Assembly (NCBI RefSeq): GCF_003346865.1
Contig: NZ_QDKL01000002.1
Span: 124,001 to 188,000 of the forward strand
Source of the DNA: Halobacteriovorax vibrionivorans
Lineage (GTDB): Bacteria > Bdellovibrionota > Bacteriovoracia > Bacteriovoracales > Bacteriovoracaceae
DNA length: 64,000 bases
Direction of reading: 5' to 3'
Each line of letters begins with the position of its first letter. Position 1 is the first letter of the stretch. The notes under the pieces were generated by a model. The model was not told the DNA's origin and ran no database searches. It worked only from the letters and a program-made list of their open reading frames with translations. The position numbers and the translations under genes were made by a program. Positions 52,976-62,769 of the stretch are shown here, piece by piece.

Positions 52976-54666
52976 GACTTTTCAATAATTTCGATAGCAC
53001 CTGTTGGACACACTCTGATACATTCATAATCAAGAGTACAGTGCTTAATATTGTCTTTATTAAGTTTTGTAAGCTTTGTTTTCTTATCAGCTTGCCAAAT
53101 CTCATGCGGACAAATTGAAACACAGTTTTGACAAGTTGAGCAGATATTATGATCTAGTAAAATTCTTTTTTTTTTATCTTCTGCTATATCAAAAGGTTCT
53201 TCACCAGATTCTTCATGATGCTTTGCTTGTTTGATTATTTCAACTTTCACCGAGTTAGAATAACCTTTAGAGAAGATCTTTCCATCACCTAAGGTAACAA
53301 CGATCTTATCTCCGTTAAAAAGCCCCATCTTCTCTTTTGCATGATTCACAATATACTTAACGTAAGAGCCTGTATCTTGTACTTCTTCTTCTACAAGATA
53401 TGGATAAACACCCCAGTATAAACAAATACGACGAGCGGTACGAAGATTATGAGTCACACCTGCAACTGGTGTTTGTGGTCTAAACATCGAGACCTTACGA
53501 CAAGAATTACCACCTTCAGTTACTGCAAGAATTCTCTTTGCTTCGACTTTTTCAGCAATCATTGATGCTGCAACCATTACTGATGAATTAACAGAAGAAA
53601 GGTCAATATTTCTAAGAAGAGGTCTCTCCTTTGGAGTCTTCTCTGCTTCATAAATAATATTACTCATCATAGTAACTGTTTCAACTGGATACATACCAGA
53701 AGCCGACTCACCAGATAACATAACAGCGTCTGTACCGTCCCAAATAGCGTTGGCAACATCACTTGCTTCTGCTCTAGTTGGTGTTGGTGCATCTGTCATA
53801 CTCTCAAGCATTTGTGTCGCAGTAATAACAGGAATCATACGATCATTACACTTTTGAATAAGCTCTTTTTGAATTGAAGGAACAAGGTGGTTACCTACTT
53901 CAACCCCCATATCACCACGAGCAACCATAATGACATCTGTAATATCAAGAATTTCTTCGATATTATCTAGGGCCTGTGGTTTTTCTATCTTAGAAACAAT
54001 AGGAACTCTTACTTTTAGCTTATGAAGTAAGGCCTTCACTGTTTGAATATCTTCTTTTTTACGAACAAAAGAAAGTGCGATGTAATCGATATTATGTTTT
54101 AGAGCAAACATTAAATCTGCTTCATCTTTTTCAGTAAATGCAGGAGCAGAAACTTCACAGTCAGGAAGATTAATTCCTTTATTAGACTTAAGCTCGCCTC
54201 CTACAATAACTTCGATTTTATAAACATCACGATCACGCGTTGTCGCTTTTGCTATTAACTTTCCATCATCAAAGAGGATTCTTGCACCATCATGACAATC
54301 ATCAACAAGCTTTTCGTATATCGTAGGAATATAGCAATCTTTATACTCAGGATAATCTTCTTGCTTAGACGAAGGACCTATTACCCATGTTTGGCCTTTT
54401 TCTAATTGAAGGCCATTTGGTAATTTATCTGTACGGATTTTTGGACCTTGAAGGTCGATTAGAATCGCAATTTCACGTCCAAGGTTCTTAGAAGCCTGAC
54501 GTATATTTGAGATAAGCTGTGCATGTGCCTCATGAGTACCATGGCTCATATTTACACGAGCAACATTGATCCCTGCTTTGATGAGTTTTTCAATCATCTC
54601 AACAGTGTTTGATGAAGGACCTAAAGTCGCAACAATCTTCGCACGACGGACTCTGCCCATTCCCAT
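52972..54666 (-). CDS. pyk: Pyruvate kinase fused to a ferredoxin-like domain
   Basis: The 564-aa protein has a complete pyruvate kinase in residues 1-480: ARVNMSHG, KIEKPQAL, VARGDMGVE and TATQMLESM, plus the C-terminal regulatory domain. Residues about 500-564 form a two-cluster ferredoxin. C509, C512, C515 and C519 give CxxCxxCxxxCP. The second site is C543-x5-C549-x3-C553-P with Asp546 where the second Cys is expected, like the CxxD motif of Pyrococcus furiosus ferredoxin. Pyruvate kinase with such a tail is very unusual. The cluster may sense redox state or pass electrons to a partner. It has a GGGAGAG ribosome binding site. Confidence 0.85.
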   Translation of the reverse strand: MGMGRVRRAKIVATLGPSSNTVEMIEKLIKAGINVARVNMSHGTHEAHAQLISNIRQASKNLGREIAILIDLQGPKIRTDKLPNGLQLEKGQTWVIGPSSKQEDYPEYKDCYIPTIYEKLVDDCHDGARILFDDGKLIAKATTRDRDVYKIEVIVGGELKSNKGINLPDCEVSAPAFTEKDEADLMFALKHNIDYIALSFVRKKEDIQTVKALLHKLKVRVPIVSKIEKPQALDNIEEILDITDVIMVARGDMGVEVGNHLVPSIQKELIQKCNDRMIPVITATQMLESMTDAPTPTRAEASDVANAIWDGTDAVMLSGESASGMYPVETVTMMSNIIYEAEKTPKERPLLRNIDLSSVNSSVMVAASMIAEKVEAKRILAVTEGGNSCRKVSMFRPQTPVAGVTHNLRTARRICLYWGVYPYLVEEEVQDTGSYVKYIVNHAKEKMGLFNGDKIVVTLGDGKIFSKGYSNSVKVEIIKQAKHHEESGEEPFDIAEDKKKRILLDHNICSTCQNCVSICPHEIWQADKKTKLTKLNKDNIKHCTLDYECIRVCPTGAIEIIEKS

Positions 54667-54704
54667 TATCTCTCCCTGAATTCTTATATTTCAATTCTTT
54701 CTAA

Positions 54705-56675
54705 TTAAGCTTTTCGACTTGCTTGCTGTTCTGAGAACATTCCCGAGCTAATCTCCTTAGATCTTTCTTCTAAGGCCATTGCATTTGCAGCGCGTACCTC
54801 TTCAATACGGTTTTCATATTGATTAATAAGGTTTCTTCTTTCAAGCTTAGAGTTCTCATATAAAGTATTATATTGATTTTCAAGTTCTGTCACTTTACTC
54901 ATATACTTTCTTTGAGACTCATCACGTTCACGTGCAAGCATATCTTCATAGTAATCTACCATTCTTTTTACTTGAATGTCTGCTCTTTGTTTAACTTGAG
55001 ATAAACGTTTATCAAAGTCACCTCTAACTTCTGCTAGATGATTTTGATTTTCTCTATCCTTAAGAGCAATAGCATTTCTAGTCTGTTCTTTCAAATGCTC
55101 TGCTTGTAAATGGTTTGTCGTTTTTATACGCTCAATCTCTTTAGCATTAGCTTTCTTAAGACGACTTAACTTACCTTCATAAGAAGAAATTAACTTTTGG
55201 TTTTGTTCTTCTAGTTGTTCGATTTTTTGCGTCATAGACTTAGTAAGCTTCTCTTTATTTTCCAGGAAGCTTTCTTTAACTTCTTTCATCTCTTTTGCAT
55301 GCTTGAAACGGGTCTCTTGAATAAATTCTTTTGACTCATCAGAGAAGTCTTCTTGCATTTGAGAAATTGCCTCAGAGTTTCTATTATTGATCTTTTGAAT
55401 CGTTTCACTAAATTGATTTCTTTGTTTTTCATTTATCTTTTTAGCGTGTTCTTGTTCGTTGTAAGCATTGACATCTTTTGCCATAAGCTTTCTCTTATAA
55501 CTATCATGAAGCTCTTCAATGTCATTATTAACTTCAACATTGATTTCACTTAGCTTATCACTCTTAAATTCGGCCATATCCTTTTCAAGAGCTGCGATAT
55601 AATTTGATGCTTTTTGTTTTTGATTTCTTAAAACTTCTTTTGTTGACTGGGTACGACGACGTTCTTGAATATCTGCATTAAATCGATCGTCTTCAATTTG
55701 ATCGCGAATATTCTTAATACGAGTTTCGTAACCACGCTTTGTTTGATCTAATTTATCATTGAAGATATCTTCGCGATTACCACCTGAAAGTTTTTGGTTC
55801 ATTTCACGACGTGCTCTATCTAGAGAACGCGCATGTTGATTTTGAAGATCTGTTGCTGCTTGCTTATTATCACGTTGTTCAAGTTTTCTCTTTCTTGAGT
55901 TACGAATATTGATATCATCAATAGAGGCCTTAAAGCTCTTTTGATTTTCAGCAAGTTGTTTATCTTTTTGATCTCGCAAATCCTCTATTCTTTCATCTTG
56001 ATATGATTTAAGAGATGCTTCTCTTTGTTTATGAGTTTTACGTAGATTTGTTACATCATCATTAAATTCTTCGTACAGTTTTGCTCTTTCACTACCATGG
56101 GCCTTATTTGATTGTCTGATCTCATCTTCAAATCTTCCAATCAAACGACGACGATCATTCTTTGTTGCTAATTCATGATCATGAGCTGTATCGCGGGCAT
56201 TAGCATAAACATCTTTGATCTTTTCGTTAAAATGTCCTTCCATTTTATCGATAGTATTTTCAAAACGTCTTTGATTCGTTGAGAGTCGATTTCCCATCGT
56301 GGCCACATCATTCTTACCTTTGGCGTCATATGCTTCACGGATATTTTTAAAGCGATTATTAAAATCATCACGTATATCTTTGCGCTCTCTTTCAAAGTCG
56401 CGCTTATTTGTATTTAGTTTACTTAGGTAATCTTTTTGCTGCTCTTCAATTTTCTTTTTAGTATCTTCCGTTGAGATTTCTCTGAAACGATCTTGAGTTT
56501 CTTCTAGCTTCTGAATTGAATTATCATAAGCCTTTCTTTGCTTATTAAGACGATATTCTTGAGTTTCTTTTAACTCATCTAACTGACGATCATAATTTTG
56601 GCGCTGCTCTTCGCGCTTACGATTAAAATCCTCTCTGCTCTGTGACAATCTCTTACTATAGTCTCTAACGTCCAT
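54705..56675 (-). CDS. Long coiled-coil protein, copy 2 of a paralogous pair
   Basis: The 656-aa protein is nearly all heptad-like and rich in Lys, Glu, Arg, Asn and Gln. It begins MDVRDYSKRLSQ, matching the start of the protein at 31157. It is predicted to be cytoplasmic, with no signal, membrane segment or enzyme motif. GGAAG precedes the ATG. It lies 38 bp upstream of the pyruvate kinase gene on the same strand and could be in the same transcript. Like copy 1 it could form a fibre or spacer. Confidence 0.8.
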   Translation of the reverse strand: MDVRDYSKRLSQSREDFNRKREEQRQNYDRQLDELKETQEYRLNKQRKAYDNSIQKLEETQDRFREISTEDTKKKIEEQQKDYLSKLNTNKRDFERERKDIRDDFNNRFKNIREAYDAKGKNDVATMGNRLSTNQRRFENTIDKMEGHFNEKIKDVYANARDTAHDHELATKNDRRRLIGRFEDEIRQSNKAHGSERAKLYEEFNDDVTNLRKTHKQREASLKSYQDERIEDLRDQKDKQLAENQKSFKASIDDINIRNSRKRKLEQRDNKQAATDLQNQHARSLDRARREMNQKLSGGNREDIFNDKLDQTKRGYETRIKNIRDQIEDDRFNADIQERRRTQSTKEVLRNQKQKASNYIAALEKDMAEFKSDKLSEINVEVNNDIEELHDSYKRKLMAKDVNAYNEQEHAKKINEKQRNQFSETIQKINNRNSEAISQMQEDFSDESKEFIQETRFKHAKEMKEVKESFLENKEKLTKSMTQKIEQLEEQNQKLISSYEGKLSRLKKANAKEIERIKTTNHLQAEHLKEQTRNAIALKDRENQNHLAEVRGDFDKRLSQVKQRADIQVKRMVDYYEDMLARERDESQRKYMSKVTELENQYNTLYENSKLERRNLINQYENRIEEVRAANAMALEERSKEISSGMFSEQQASRKA

Positions 56676-56767
56676 AAACTTTCTTCCAATTACCTAAAAT
56701 ATGAAGATTAAATAGGCCAAAATTGGCCAGATTACCTTACTATTCTATCAATTCTGAAGAATTTAAA

Positions 56768-56796
56768 AAGGCCGGGAATAAATGCCCGGCCTTCTT
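56768..56796 (-). terminator. Intrinsic terminator of the DsbA-like gene
   Basis: AAGGCCGGG and CCCGGCCTT pair around an 8-nt loop, followed on the minus strand by a U-run. It sits between the DsbA-like gene and the coiled-coil gene. Confidence 0.8.
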
Positions 56797-56819
56797 TATA
56801 TAGTAAATATCAGAGTCTT

Positions 56820-57866
56820 TTACTTTGTCATTTCTGAATCAATAAGCTCTTTAAATACCTCAAATGGTTGAGCTCCATTGATTAACATACCATTTACGTA
56901 GAATGTTGGAGTTGATTTAACACCAACCTTTACACCTTCTTGTACAGTAGCATCAACTTGTGACTTCATCTTTCCAGAATCAAGACATTCATTAAATTTC
57001 TTTTGATCAAGTCCAACTTTCTTCGCCTTGGCCTTAAGTCCATCAACTGCTAGACCTGACTGATCAGCAAACATCTCATCATGTAATTTCCAAAATTTCT
57101 CAGATGATTGTTCATTTGCACATAGTGCAGCTTCAGCAGCTTTTGCAGCATCTTTATGGAAGCTAAGTGGAAAATTCTTAAATACAATCTTAACCTTATT
57201 TCCATAAGCTTTTTTGATTTCGTTCATAATCTCAACACCCTTTGCACAGAAAGGACACTGGAAGTCAGAATACTCAACAATAGTTACTGCTACATCTTTT
57301 CCACCAAAAGTTGGCTCATTTCCAGTAACAGGAATATCGAAGCGAGGTCTCTCAGGCTTTGCAAGATAGATCTCAACTGGTGAGTCCTTTGTTTTCTTAG
57401 CGATATAAGCTTCAATAGCATCACGCTTTTTTGTATTCTTTAGGAAGTCGATAATTCTCACTTTTAGTTGTGGATTCATCTGTGGAATATTTCTCTCTTT
57501 TGCGAAAGCATTGATTTCTTCTTCTGTGATCTCAATATCTTTAGCAACAACTGTATCAATAAAGTTTTCCATATTCATTGAAGTACGAGCTGGGTCTTCA
57601 TTCTTATATTGTTCAAGTAGGTAGGCTTTTACCTTCCCTAGCTTCAGCTCATAAAGCTTTTGCTTCATTTCATAGATTTCGGCCTCTGAACCTTTGAATA
57701 ATTCATCGTGACTTACTTCTTTTCCATTGAATTTAATTACAGCTGTATCATTTGGAGCCTTCTTAAATAGAAAATTAGGCTTTGAATTTACATCACTCGT
57801 ACAAGCAATTAGTCCCATTGCAGAAATAGCAATCAGACCAAGAGCAATCTTGGATTTTTTGATCAT
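56820..57866 (-). CDS. DsbA-like thiol-disulfide oxidoreductase lipoprotein
   Basis: The 348-aa protein has a lipoprotein signal (GLIACTSD). Residues about 40-165 are helical and charged, with a pattern like the N-terminal chaperone region of SurA/PrsA-linked DsbA proteins. The DsbA/thioredoxin fold follows with CPFC (near 202), cis-Pro in KSTPTFYVNG and a helical insertion. A CPxC pair at the envelope suggests disulfide formation or isomerisation. AAGGAG precedes the ATG. It is upstream of the coiled-coil gene and downstream of the ABC exporter pair. Confidence 0.88.
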   Translation of the reverse strand: MIKKSKIALGLIAISAMGLIACTSDVNSKPNFLFKKAPNDTAVIKFNGKEVSHDELFKGSEAEIYEMKQKLYELKLGKVKAYLLEQYKNEDPARTSMNMENFIDTVVAKDIEITEEEINAFAKERNIPQMNPQLKVRIIDFLKNTKKRDAIEAYIAKKTKDSPVEIYLAKPERPRFDIPVTGNEPTFGGKDVAVTIVEYSDFQCPFCAKGVEIMNEIKKAYGNKVKIVFKNFPLSFHKDAAKAAEAALCANEQSSEKFWKLHDEMFADQSGLAVDGLKAKAKKVGLDQKKFNECLDSGKMKSQVDATVQEGVKVGVKSTPTFYVNGMLINGAQPFEVFKELIDSEMTK

Positions 57867-57947
57867 GTTTGTTCTCCTTCACATCAATTTAAATTAATTA
57901 TATGTAAAAAAGAGAAATAATGCATTAAGGAGTACGTCATTTTTTTG

Positions 57948-59708
57948 TCAATTTGATAATTCTTTAACAAATTGATCATACTGCGGTGAAGTATTTTTCA
58001 ACTCTCCGTGTGTTCCTTTAGCAACAATACGTCCACCTTCCATCACAATAATTTGTTGTGCTTCTAGAATTGTCTCAACTCTGTGAGCGACAATAATTGT
58101 TACCGCTTGCTTTTGTACAAATAAAATCATTCTACGCAATGCTTCTTCAAGATCACTATCTAGAGATGATGAGATTTCATCAAAGAGAACAATTGGCTTT
58201 TTTAAATAACAAGAGCGGATAGCTGAGATAAGTTGTTTTTGTCCCAAAGAGATCTCATTTTGGTCTAATACTGTATCTGGCCTAATTCCCCACTTAGAAA
58301 TATATGAGATCTGTGTACAGACTTCATTCCAGAAACTGTCGAAGTCACCAAATCCAGGCTGACCCATCGTAATATTAAACTCAACACTTTCAGAAAAGAT
58401 ATGTGAATCTTGTGAAACAATTCCTATTAATTCACGATACTCATTAAAGTCATCGATATAATCGAAATTATATTCTTTTTTCAGTCCATCGTGGTTTTGA
58501 ACATAGACCCTTCCTTCATCAGGAATAATATTTGCTGCCATTATATTTAAAAGAGTCGACTTTCCACTACCTGATAGGCCAACAATACCAATGAGGTCAC
58601 CTTGGTTTGCACTGAAATTAATATCTTCAAGAGTAAATGGCGTCGAATTCTTACCCTTTGCAGGATAAGTAAATTTTTGGATATCAATATCCATTGTATC
58701 AACATCATATTTGCGTCTTTTTGCGTCTATATCTGAAGACTTCTCTCTTTCTAGATCAGTTAAAAATTCGTCAATTCGCCCAACCCCAGTAGCTGCCCTT
58801 TGTATATTTGCAACCTTAGATGAAACGTCTTTAATTGGATTAATTGATCGTTGAATTAAATCAATTAATGCAAAGATTAAAGCAACCTGAGTTATACCAC
58901 TATTTGGAATAATGAAAATTGCACAGGCCAAGAAAACAGGAAAAAGAGATTCAGCAAATGAATAATAAGAAGCATCCCAAACATTTGAAGAAAGGATTTT
59001 TCTTAAGAACTCATCAAAAACCACTAACGACTTTTTTGAAGTATACTGCTTTGCCGGATTATAATAGTTTTCACGAACCCCACCGATTAAATCAGCAACG
59101 ACGCGATAAAGCTTAGCTCTTGAGTTTCTAACACTCAAAAATACTGCTCTCATATACTTAGAGCACCAAATAAGAATTAAGGCCGCACCAAATTGAATAG
59201 CAGCAAGATATGCACCAGCGATGGCATTTAAGCTAACAAAACTCACCAAAGAAGCTAAAACGAAGAAGATATCAATAATGATTCCAAATGTTCCAGACGT
59301 TACAAGCTCTCTTAAACTCTCTGTATCACTCATGATACGTGCAAGAACTTCTCCTTGAGGATAACGATCATTACGGTTTTCTTTTGACGTTTGAAGCTCA
59401 ACACTTGATAGCCACTTCGAATAACAATGAGTTCTAACAAATTGAACCATTCCCACAACATAGCGATTTATAATCAAATTATAAACAGCGCGGTTTATAG
59501 CTGTCCCTAGAAAGACAAATGTCATGATTAGAAGGGTCTGGCGATAAATAGCTTCATTATCATAATTTGCCGTTAATTTATTTATTAACTGTGGCAAGGA
59601 TGCCCCAAGAGCACTTGAGATAACTAGGCATAAAGTCATACTTAGAAGATACTTTCCACTACCTTCAAAGAATAAAAACTTAGAGGAGTTGTTTTTTGAA
59701 ATGTTCAT
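57948..59708 (-). CDS. ABC exporter half-transporter, subunit B
   Basis: The 586-aa protein has six membrane helices (about 20-330) and one nucleotide-binding domain. Walker A is VGLSGSGKSTLL (near 378), Walker B is VLFDEISSSLD with intact catalytic Glu, and the H-loop is IVAHRVE. The signature is degenerate (EISLGQKQ instead of LSGGQ). This complements the partner at 59680, so the two probably form an asymmetric heterodimer. The start overlaps the end of the upstream gene by 29 bp and has an AGAAGGAGA ribosome binding site. Confidence 0.88.
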   Translation of the reverse strand: MNISKNNSSKFLFFEGSGKYLLSMTLCLVISSALGASLPQLINKLTANYDNEAIYRQTLLIMTFVFLGTAINRAVYNLIINRYVVGMVQFVRTHCYSKWLSSVELQTSKENRNDRYPQGEVLARIMSDTESLRELVTSGTFGIIIDIFFVLASLVSFVSLNAIAGAYLAAIQFGAALILIWCSKYMRAVFLSVRNSRAKLYRVVADLIGGVRENYYNPAKQYTSKKSLVVFDEFLRKILSSNVWDASYYSFAESLFPVFLACAIFIIPNSGITQVALIFALIDLIQRSINPIKDVSSKVANIQRAATGVGRIDEFLTDLEREKSSDIDAKRRKYDVDTMDIDIQKFTYPAKGKNSTPFTLEDINFSANQGDLIGIVGLSGSGKSTLLNIMAANIIPDEGRVYVQNHDGLKKEYNFDYIDDFNEYRELIGIVSQDSHIFSESVEFNITMGQPGFGDFDSFWNEVCTQISYISKWGIRPDTVLDQNEISLGQKQLISAIRSCYLKKPIVLFDEISSSLDSDLEEALRRMILFVQKQAVTIIVAHRVETILEAQQIIVMEGGRIVAKGTHGELKNTSPQYDQFVKELSN

Positions 59709-61350
59709 ATATTTCTCCTTCTAAATTACTGTTTTCTTCTTTTTTCTTAAAGGCCTCAACTGTCATTTCTTCTAAGAGACCACCATCATCACAAATAAGA
59801 GATAAGTGATCACACTGCATGGCCGTTGTATAGCGGTGAGTAGACATAATAAGTGTTCTGCCATCAAAAACGCCCATATCGTTTAAACGCTTTAAAATAT
59901 CTCTTTCGAGTACAACATCAATCGATGAAAATGGATCATCCCAAATAATAAACTCACTATCAAAGAGTAGAGACTTTATGAGTGCAACACGTTTAATTTG
60001 TCCACCTGATAATCTCTTACCATTCTCCCCTACAACTAAATTAAATAAGCTTTCACGGTCCTGGGCGAGATAATCTAATCCAAATATTTTTAATAACTCG
60101 TAGGCTCTTTTAGACTCCTCTTCGCTAAAGTCTTGGCCCAGTGATAAGTTTTCAAAAATAGTTCCATTATATAGATATGGATCTTGTGCGACATAACTTG
60201 TTGTATGAGATTGTAGCTTTAAAAGTTCACTGATCTTTATTAGTAGCTCAGATTTCCCACAACCAGTCTTTCCAACAACTGCATTCTTTTGACCCACATG
60301 AACTTTAAGTGCTAAATCACGTTCCCAAAATGGAAGTTGTAACTCTACAATTTCCTCTTTCTTCTTTAATGAGAACTCTCGTTTCAAAGACTTTTCTAAA
60401 TCACTTTCACTATTCATGGCACCAACGAGCTCTCTTACTCTGGCCCATGCACCAGCAGAACGAGTAAAGACAACTCCAATCCAAGCTAGGAACATAATTG
60501 GTTCTAAGAATAGGTAAACAAAACCAGAAAATAAGATCAGGGAAGATGCACCAAGCTGTTCCTTATAAATAATAAAAGCACCCCAAACAAGCGATAACCC
60601 CACACCAGTAGGCATAAGAGGAATCGAGATACCGACTCGCTTACCGGCTTCATAGAAGTTATCTAATTCTTCTTGAGACTTCTTTGAGAATAAATCAATA
60701 AATGCTTTTTCTGCATGAAAGTTTTTGATTGTTTTCTTTCCTGCATAAGTTTCAATAATTGTATTTTGAACTTCACCTTGTAGGTCTTGAGTTTTTCGAT
60801 AAAATTTTCTATTCGTGGAGACAATGACGCTGAAGACGATGAAAGCAAAGAACATCGGCAGTAAGGCAACAAATAATTCTTTATTAAAGCTTAAAAGTTT
60901 TGGAACAAGAATCGAAAGTGCAATAATGATATTTGCAATTTGAAGTAGAGCAAAACCAACGAGGGCCCTAACGTGCTCTAAGTCCCCTCCAATAATTTGA
61001 AAGATTTGTCCTTTAGAAAATTCTTTATAGCGAGATGGGCTGACTGTCTCAAGCTTCTTCATTAACTCAAATCTTAAGATCTTTTGCAGGACTCGTGCTG
61101 GGTAAAAGAAGAGAAGCCTAGATGAAGTTCTAAAGATAATAATCCCTAGAGCTAATAAAAATAAATGCCCCACAGGAATTGAAATTCCCTCTGATATTTT
61201 CTCTGCCAAATCTTTAGCAATAAATGGTAATTCACTTTGAATATTATGAGTTAAATAGAGACAAATAAAAGCCCCTATATAGTAATACCAGTAATGAATA
61301 AATTGGCTCACAACTAGTGAAGTTAATTTTTTATTAAGATAGCTTTTCAT
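59680..61350 (-). CDS. ABC exporter half-transporter, subunit A
   Basis: The 556-aa protein has six membrane helices and one nucleotide-binding domain. Walker A is VGKTGCGKSELL (near 361), the signature KRLSGGQIKRV is intact, and the H-loop is MSTHRYT. Walker B is FIIWDDPFSS, in which the catalytic Glu is replaced by Asp. With the degenerate signature of the partner, this makes one consensus and one degenerate ATP site, as in heterodimeric exporters such as TM287/288. The substrate is unknown. It lies 78 bp from the DsbA-like gene across the other subunit. Confidence 0.88.
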   Translation of the reverse strand: MKSYLNKKLTSLVVSQFIHYWYYYIGAFICLYLTHNIQSELPFIAKDLAEKISEGISIPVGHLFLLALGIIIFRTSSRLLFFYPARVLQKILRFELMKKLETVSPSRYKEFSKGQIFQIIGGDLEHVRALVGFALLQIANIIIALSILVPKLLSFNKELFVALLPMFFAFIVFSVIVSTNRKFYRKTQDLQGEVQNTIIETYAGKKTIKNFHAEKAFIDLFSKKSQEELDNFYEAGKRVGISIPLMPTGVGLSLVWGAFIIYKEQLGASSLILFSGFVYLFLEPIMFLAWIGVVFTRSAGAWARVRELVGAMNSESDLEKSLKREFSLKKKEEIVELQLPFWERDLALKVHVGQKNAVVGKTGCGKSELLIKISELLKLQSHTTSYVAQDPYLYNGTIFENLSLGQDFSEEESKRAYELLKIFGLDYLAQDRESLFNLVVGENGKRLSGGQIKRVALIKSLLFDSEFIIWDDPFSSIDVVLERDILKRLNDMGVFDGRTLIMSTHRYTTAMQCDHLSLICDDGGLLEEMTVEAFKKKEENSNLEGEIYEHFKKQLL

Positions 61351-61489
61351 TGCGCACAGTCTACTTGAATAAGAACTATCAGTCTATACAAGGGTTTATG
61401 GTGATTTATATAATGAACAATCAACAAAATATGAAGATACCTTCTTAATTTAAGTTAAGTTTAAACCTGCCGTCTTTTTATTGAATAAC

Positions 61490-61518
61490 TTTACAGTTAA
61501 TATCCATAAAAATAATTT
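61490..61518 (+). promoter_or_regulatory. Promoter of the small histidine kinase gene
   Basis: TTTACA (61490-61495) and TAATTT (61513-61518) are 17 bp apart and lie 30 bp before the GTG start. Confidence 0.4.
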
Positions 61519-61547
61519 AAACAACAACACTTCTGAAAGGAAACATT

Positions 61548-62438
61548 GTGACCTATATCGCCGCGATTCTCTTAGTATTACTCTTAGTATCCATGGCAAC
61601 AACAATGCACATGGTCATTAAAAATAAACAGCTTGAGGTCGATAAGAACGATCTTTCTCAAAGTCTTGAAGAAAAGCAGCACTTATTATCTGTCCTCTTC
61701 CACGACCTCTCTAATTCAACAACATTATTATCTCTTTTAAGTGACTCAACAATATTGGCAATGAAAGATAAAGAAGGGATTCTTAAAAATCTTGGTCGAG
61801 TAAGTGGTGTGATTGAGAATATGAGTGAATTAATTCAACATATAAGAAAAATCCAGTCTATCGAATCCGGAAAATCCACAATCAAATTAGAGCCTGTTAA
61901 ATTAGAAGATACAATAAAGAGCTCAATTCAGTTAGTGCGAAAGAGGCTCGATAAGAAAGGACAGCATATTAGGCTTGAGATTCTTAATAAAAACCTAAAA
62001 GCAATGGCCGAACCATCTTCCTTAAATCAAAGTGTCTTCACAAATCTTATTACTAATGCTTCAAAATTCTCTCCACAAGGATCAGAGATCCTAATCAAAG
62101 TCAGCAACAGAAACTCAGCAATTCAGGTTGATATTATTGACCAAGGAATAGGTATTCCAGAAAGTATGCTAAGTGGTCTTTTCTCATTTACAAATGAAAC
62201 TCATCGAGAAGGAACTCACGGCGAAGAAGGCTCAGGCTTTGGCCTTCCAGTGGTTAAGAAGTATATGAATTTCTACGGCGGAGATATTAAGGCATTTAAT
62301 AATCGAGACGAAATAGGATCGACATTTCGCTTAAAATTCGTAAATGCAGCATATGTTGACACATCAATTGATACTCAAATTGTAGCAAAAAGAAGCCTTA
62401 GCAATCGAGATAAAGATGTCTTAGAAATCCATCATTAA
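61548..62438 (+). CDS. Membrane-anchored sensor histidine kinase without a periplasmic domain
   Basis: The 296-aa protein starts at GTG, supported by AAAGGAAA. One hydrophobic segment (about 3-25) is followed by a short coil, LFHDLSNSTTLL (phosphoacceptor His near 50), LITNASKFSP (N-box), DQGIGIPESM (G1) and GSGFGLPVV (G2). A single anchor with no visible sensor means it probably reads membrane state or binds a partner. No response regulator is adjacent. The gene ends 5 bp before a partial copy of the tRNA-Val 3' end. Confidence 0.85.
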   Translation: MTYIAAILLVLLLVSMATTMHMVIKNKQLEVDKNDLSQSLEEKQHLLSVLFHDLSNSTTLLSLLSDSTILAMKDKEGILKNLGRVSGVIENMSELIQHIRKIQSIESGKSTIKLEPVKLEDTIKSSIQLVRKRLDKKGQHIRLEILNKNLKAMAEPSSLNQSVFTNLITNASKFSPQGSEILIKVSNRNSAIQVDIIDQGIGIPESMLSGLFSFTNETHREGTHGEEGSGFGLPVVKKYMNFYGGDIKAFNNRDEIGSTFRLKFVNAAYVDTSIDTQIVAKRSLSNRDKDVLEIHH

Positions 62439-62443
62439 AAAAA

Positions 62444-62469
62444 ATGGTAGGACTATGCAGATTCGAACT
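62444..62469. repeat. Partial duplicate of the tRNA-Val 3' end (26 bp)
   Basis: This is a perfect 26-bp copy of 62575-62600, which covers the CCA end, acceptor 3' strand and part of the T-arm. The copies are 131 bp apart. It looks like an att-type scar or a remnant of a lost tandem tRNA. Confidence 0.85.
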
Positions 62470-62484
62470 TTACAACCTGCAGTC

Positions 62485-62508
62485 AAAAGATGCCCAAAGG
62501 CATGTTTT
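62485..62508 (-). terminator. tRNA-Val terminator-like hairpin
   Basis: ATGCC and GGCAT with loop CAAA, flanked by AAAA and TTTT, form a hairpin about 70 nt beyond the tRNA 3' end on the minus strand. Confidence 0.5.
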
Positions 62509-62575
62509 GATGCTGAGTTGATATCGGTAAATGTACTGGGTATAAAAATCGAATTGTACTAGATCAAATCAAAGA

Positions 62576-62652
<77 letters not shown>

Positions 62653-62665
62653 AAAATCACTCAGA

Positions 62666-62694
62666 ATAATATTAAAATTCTCAAACAACGTCAA
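62666..62694 (-). promoter_or_regulatory. tRNA-Val promoter
   Basis: On the minus strand TTGACG (62689-62694) and TATTAT (62666-62671) are 17 bp apart and 14 bp before the tRNA 5' end. Confidence 0.65.
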
Positions 62695-62769
62695 AAGATA
62701 AAATTGACGCACAAACCTAAGCCTCATTGTTTCTGATTTGCTAATATAACCAAAATTCGTGGAGGATAT

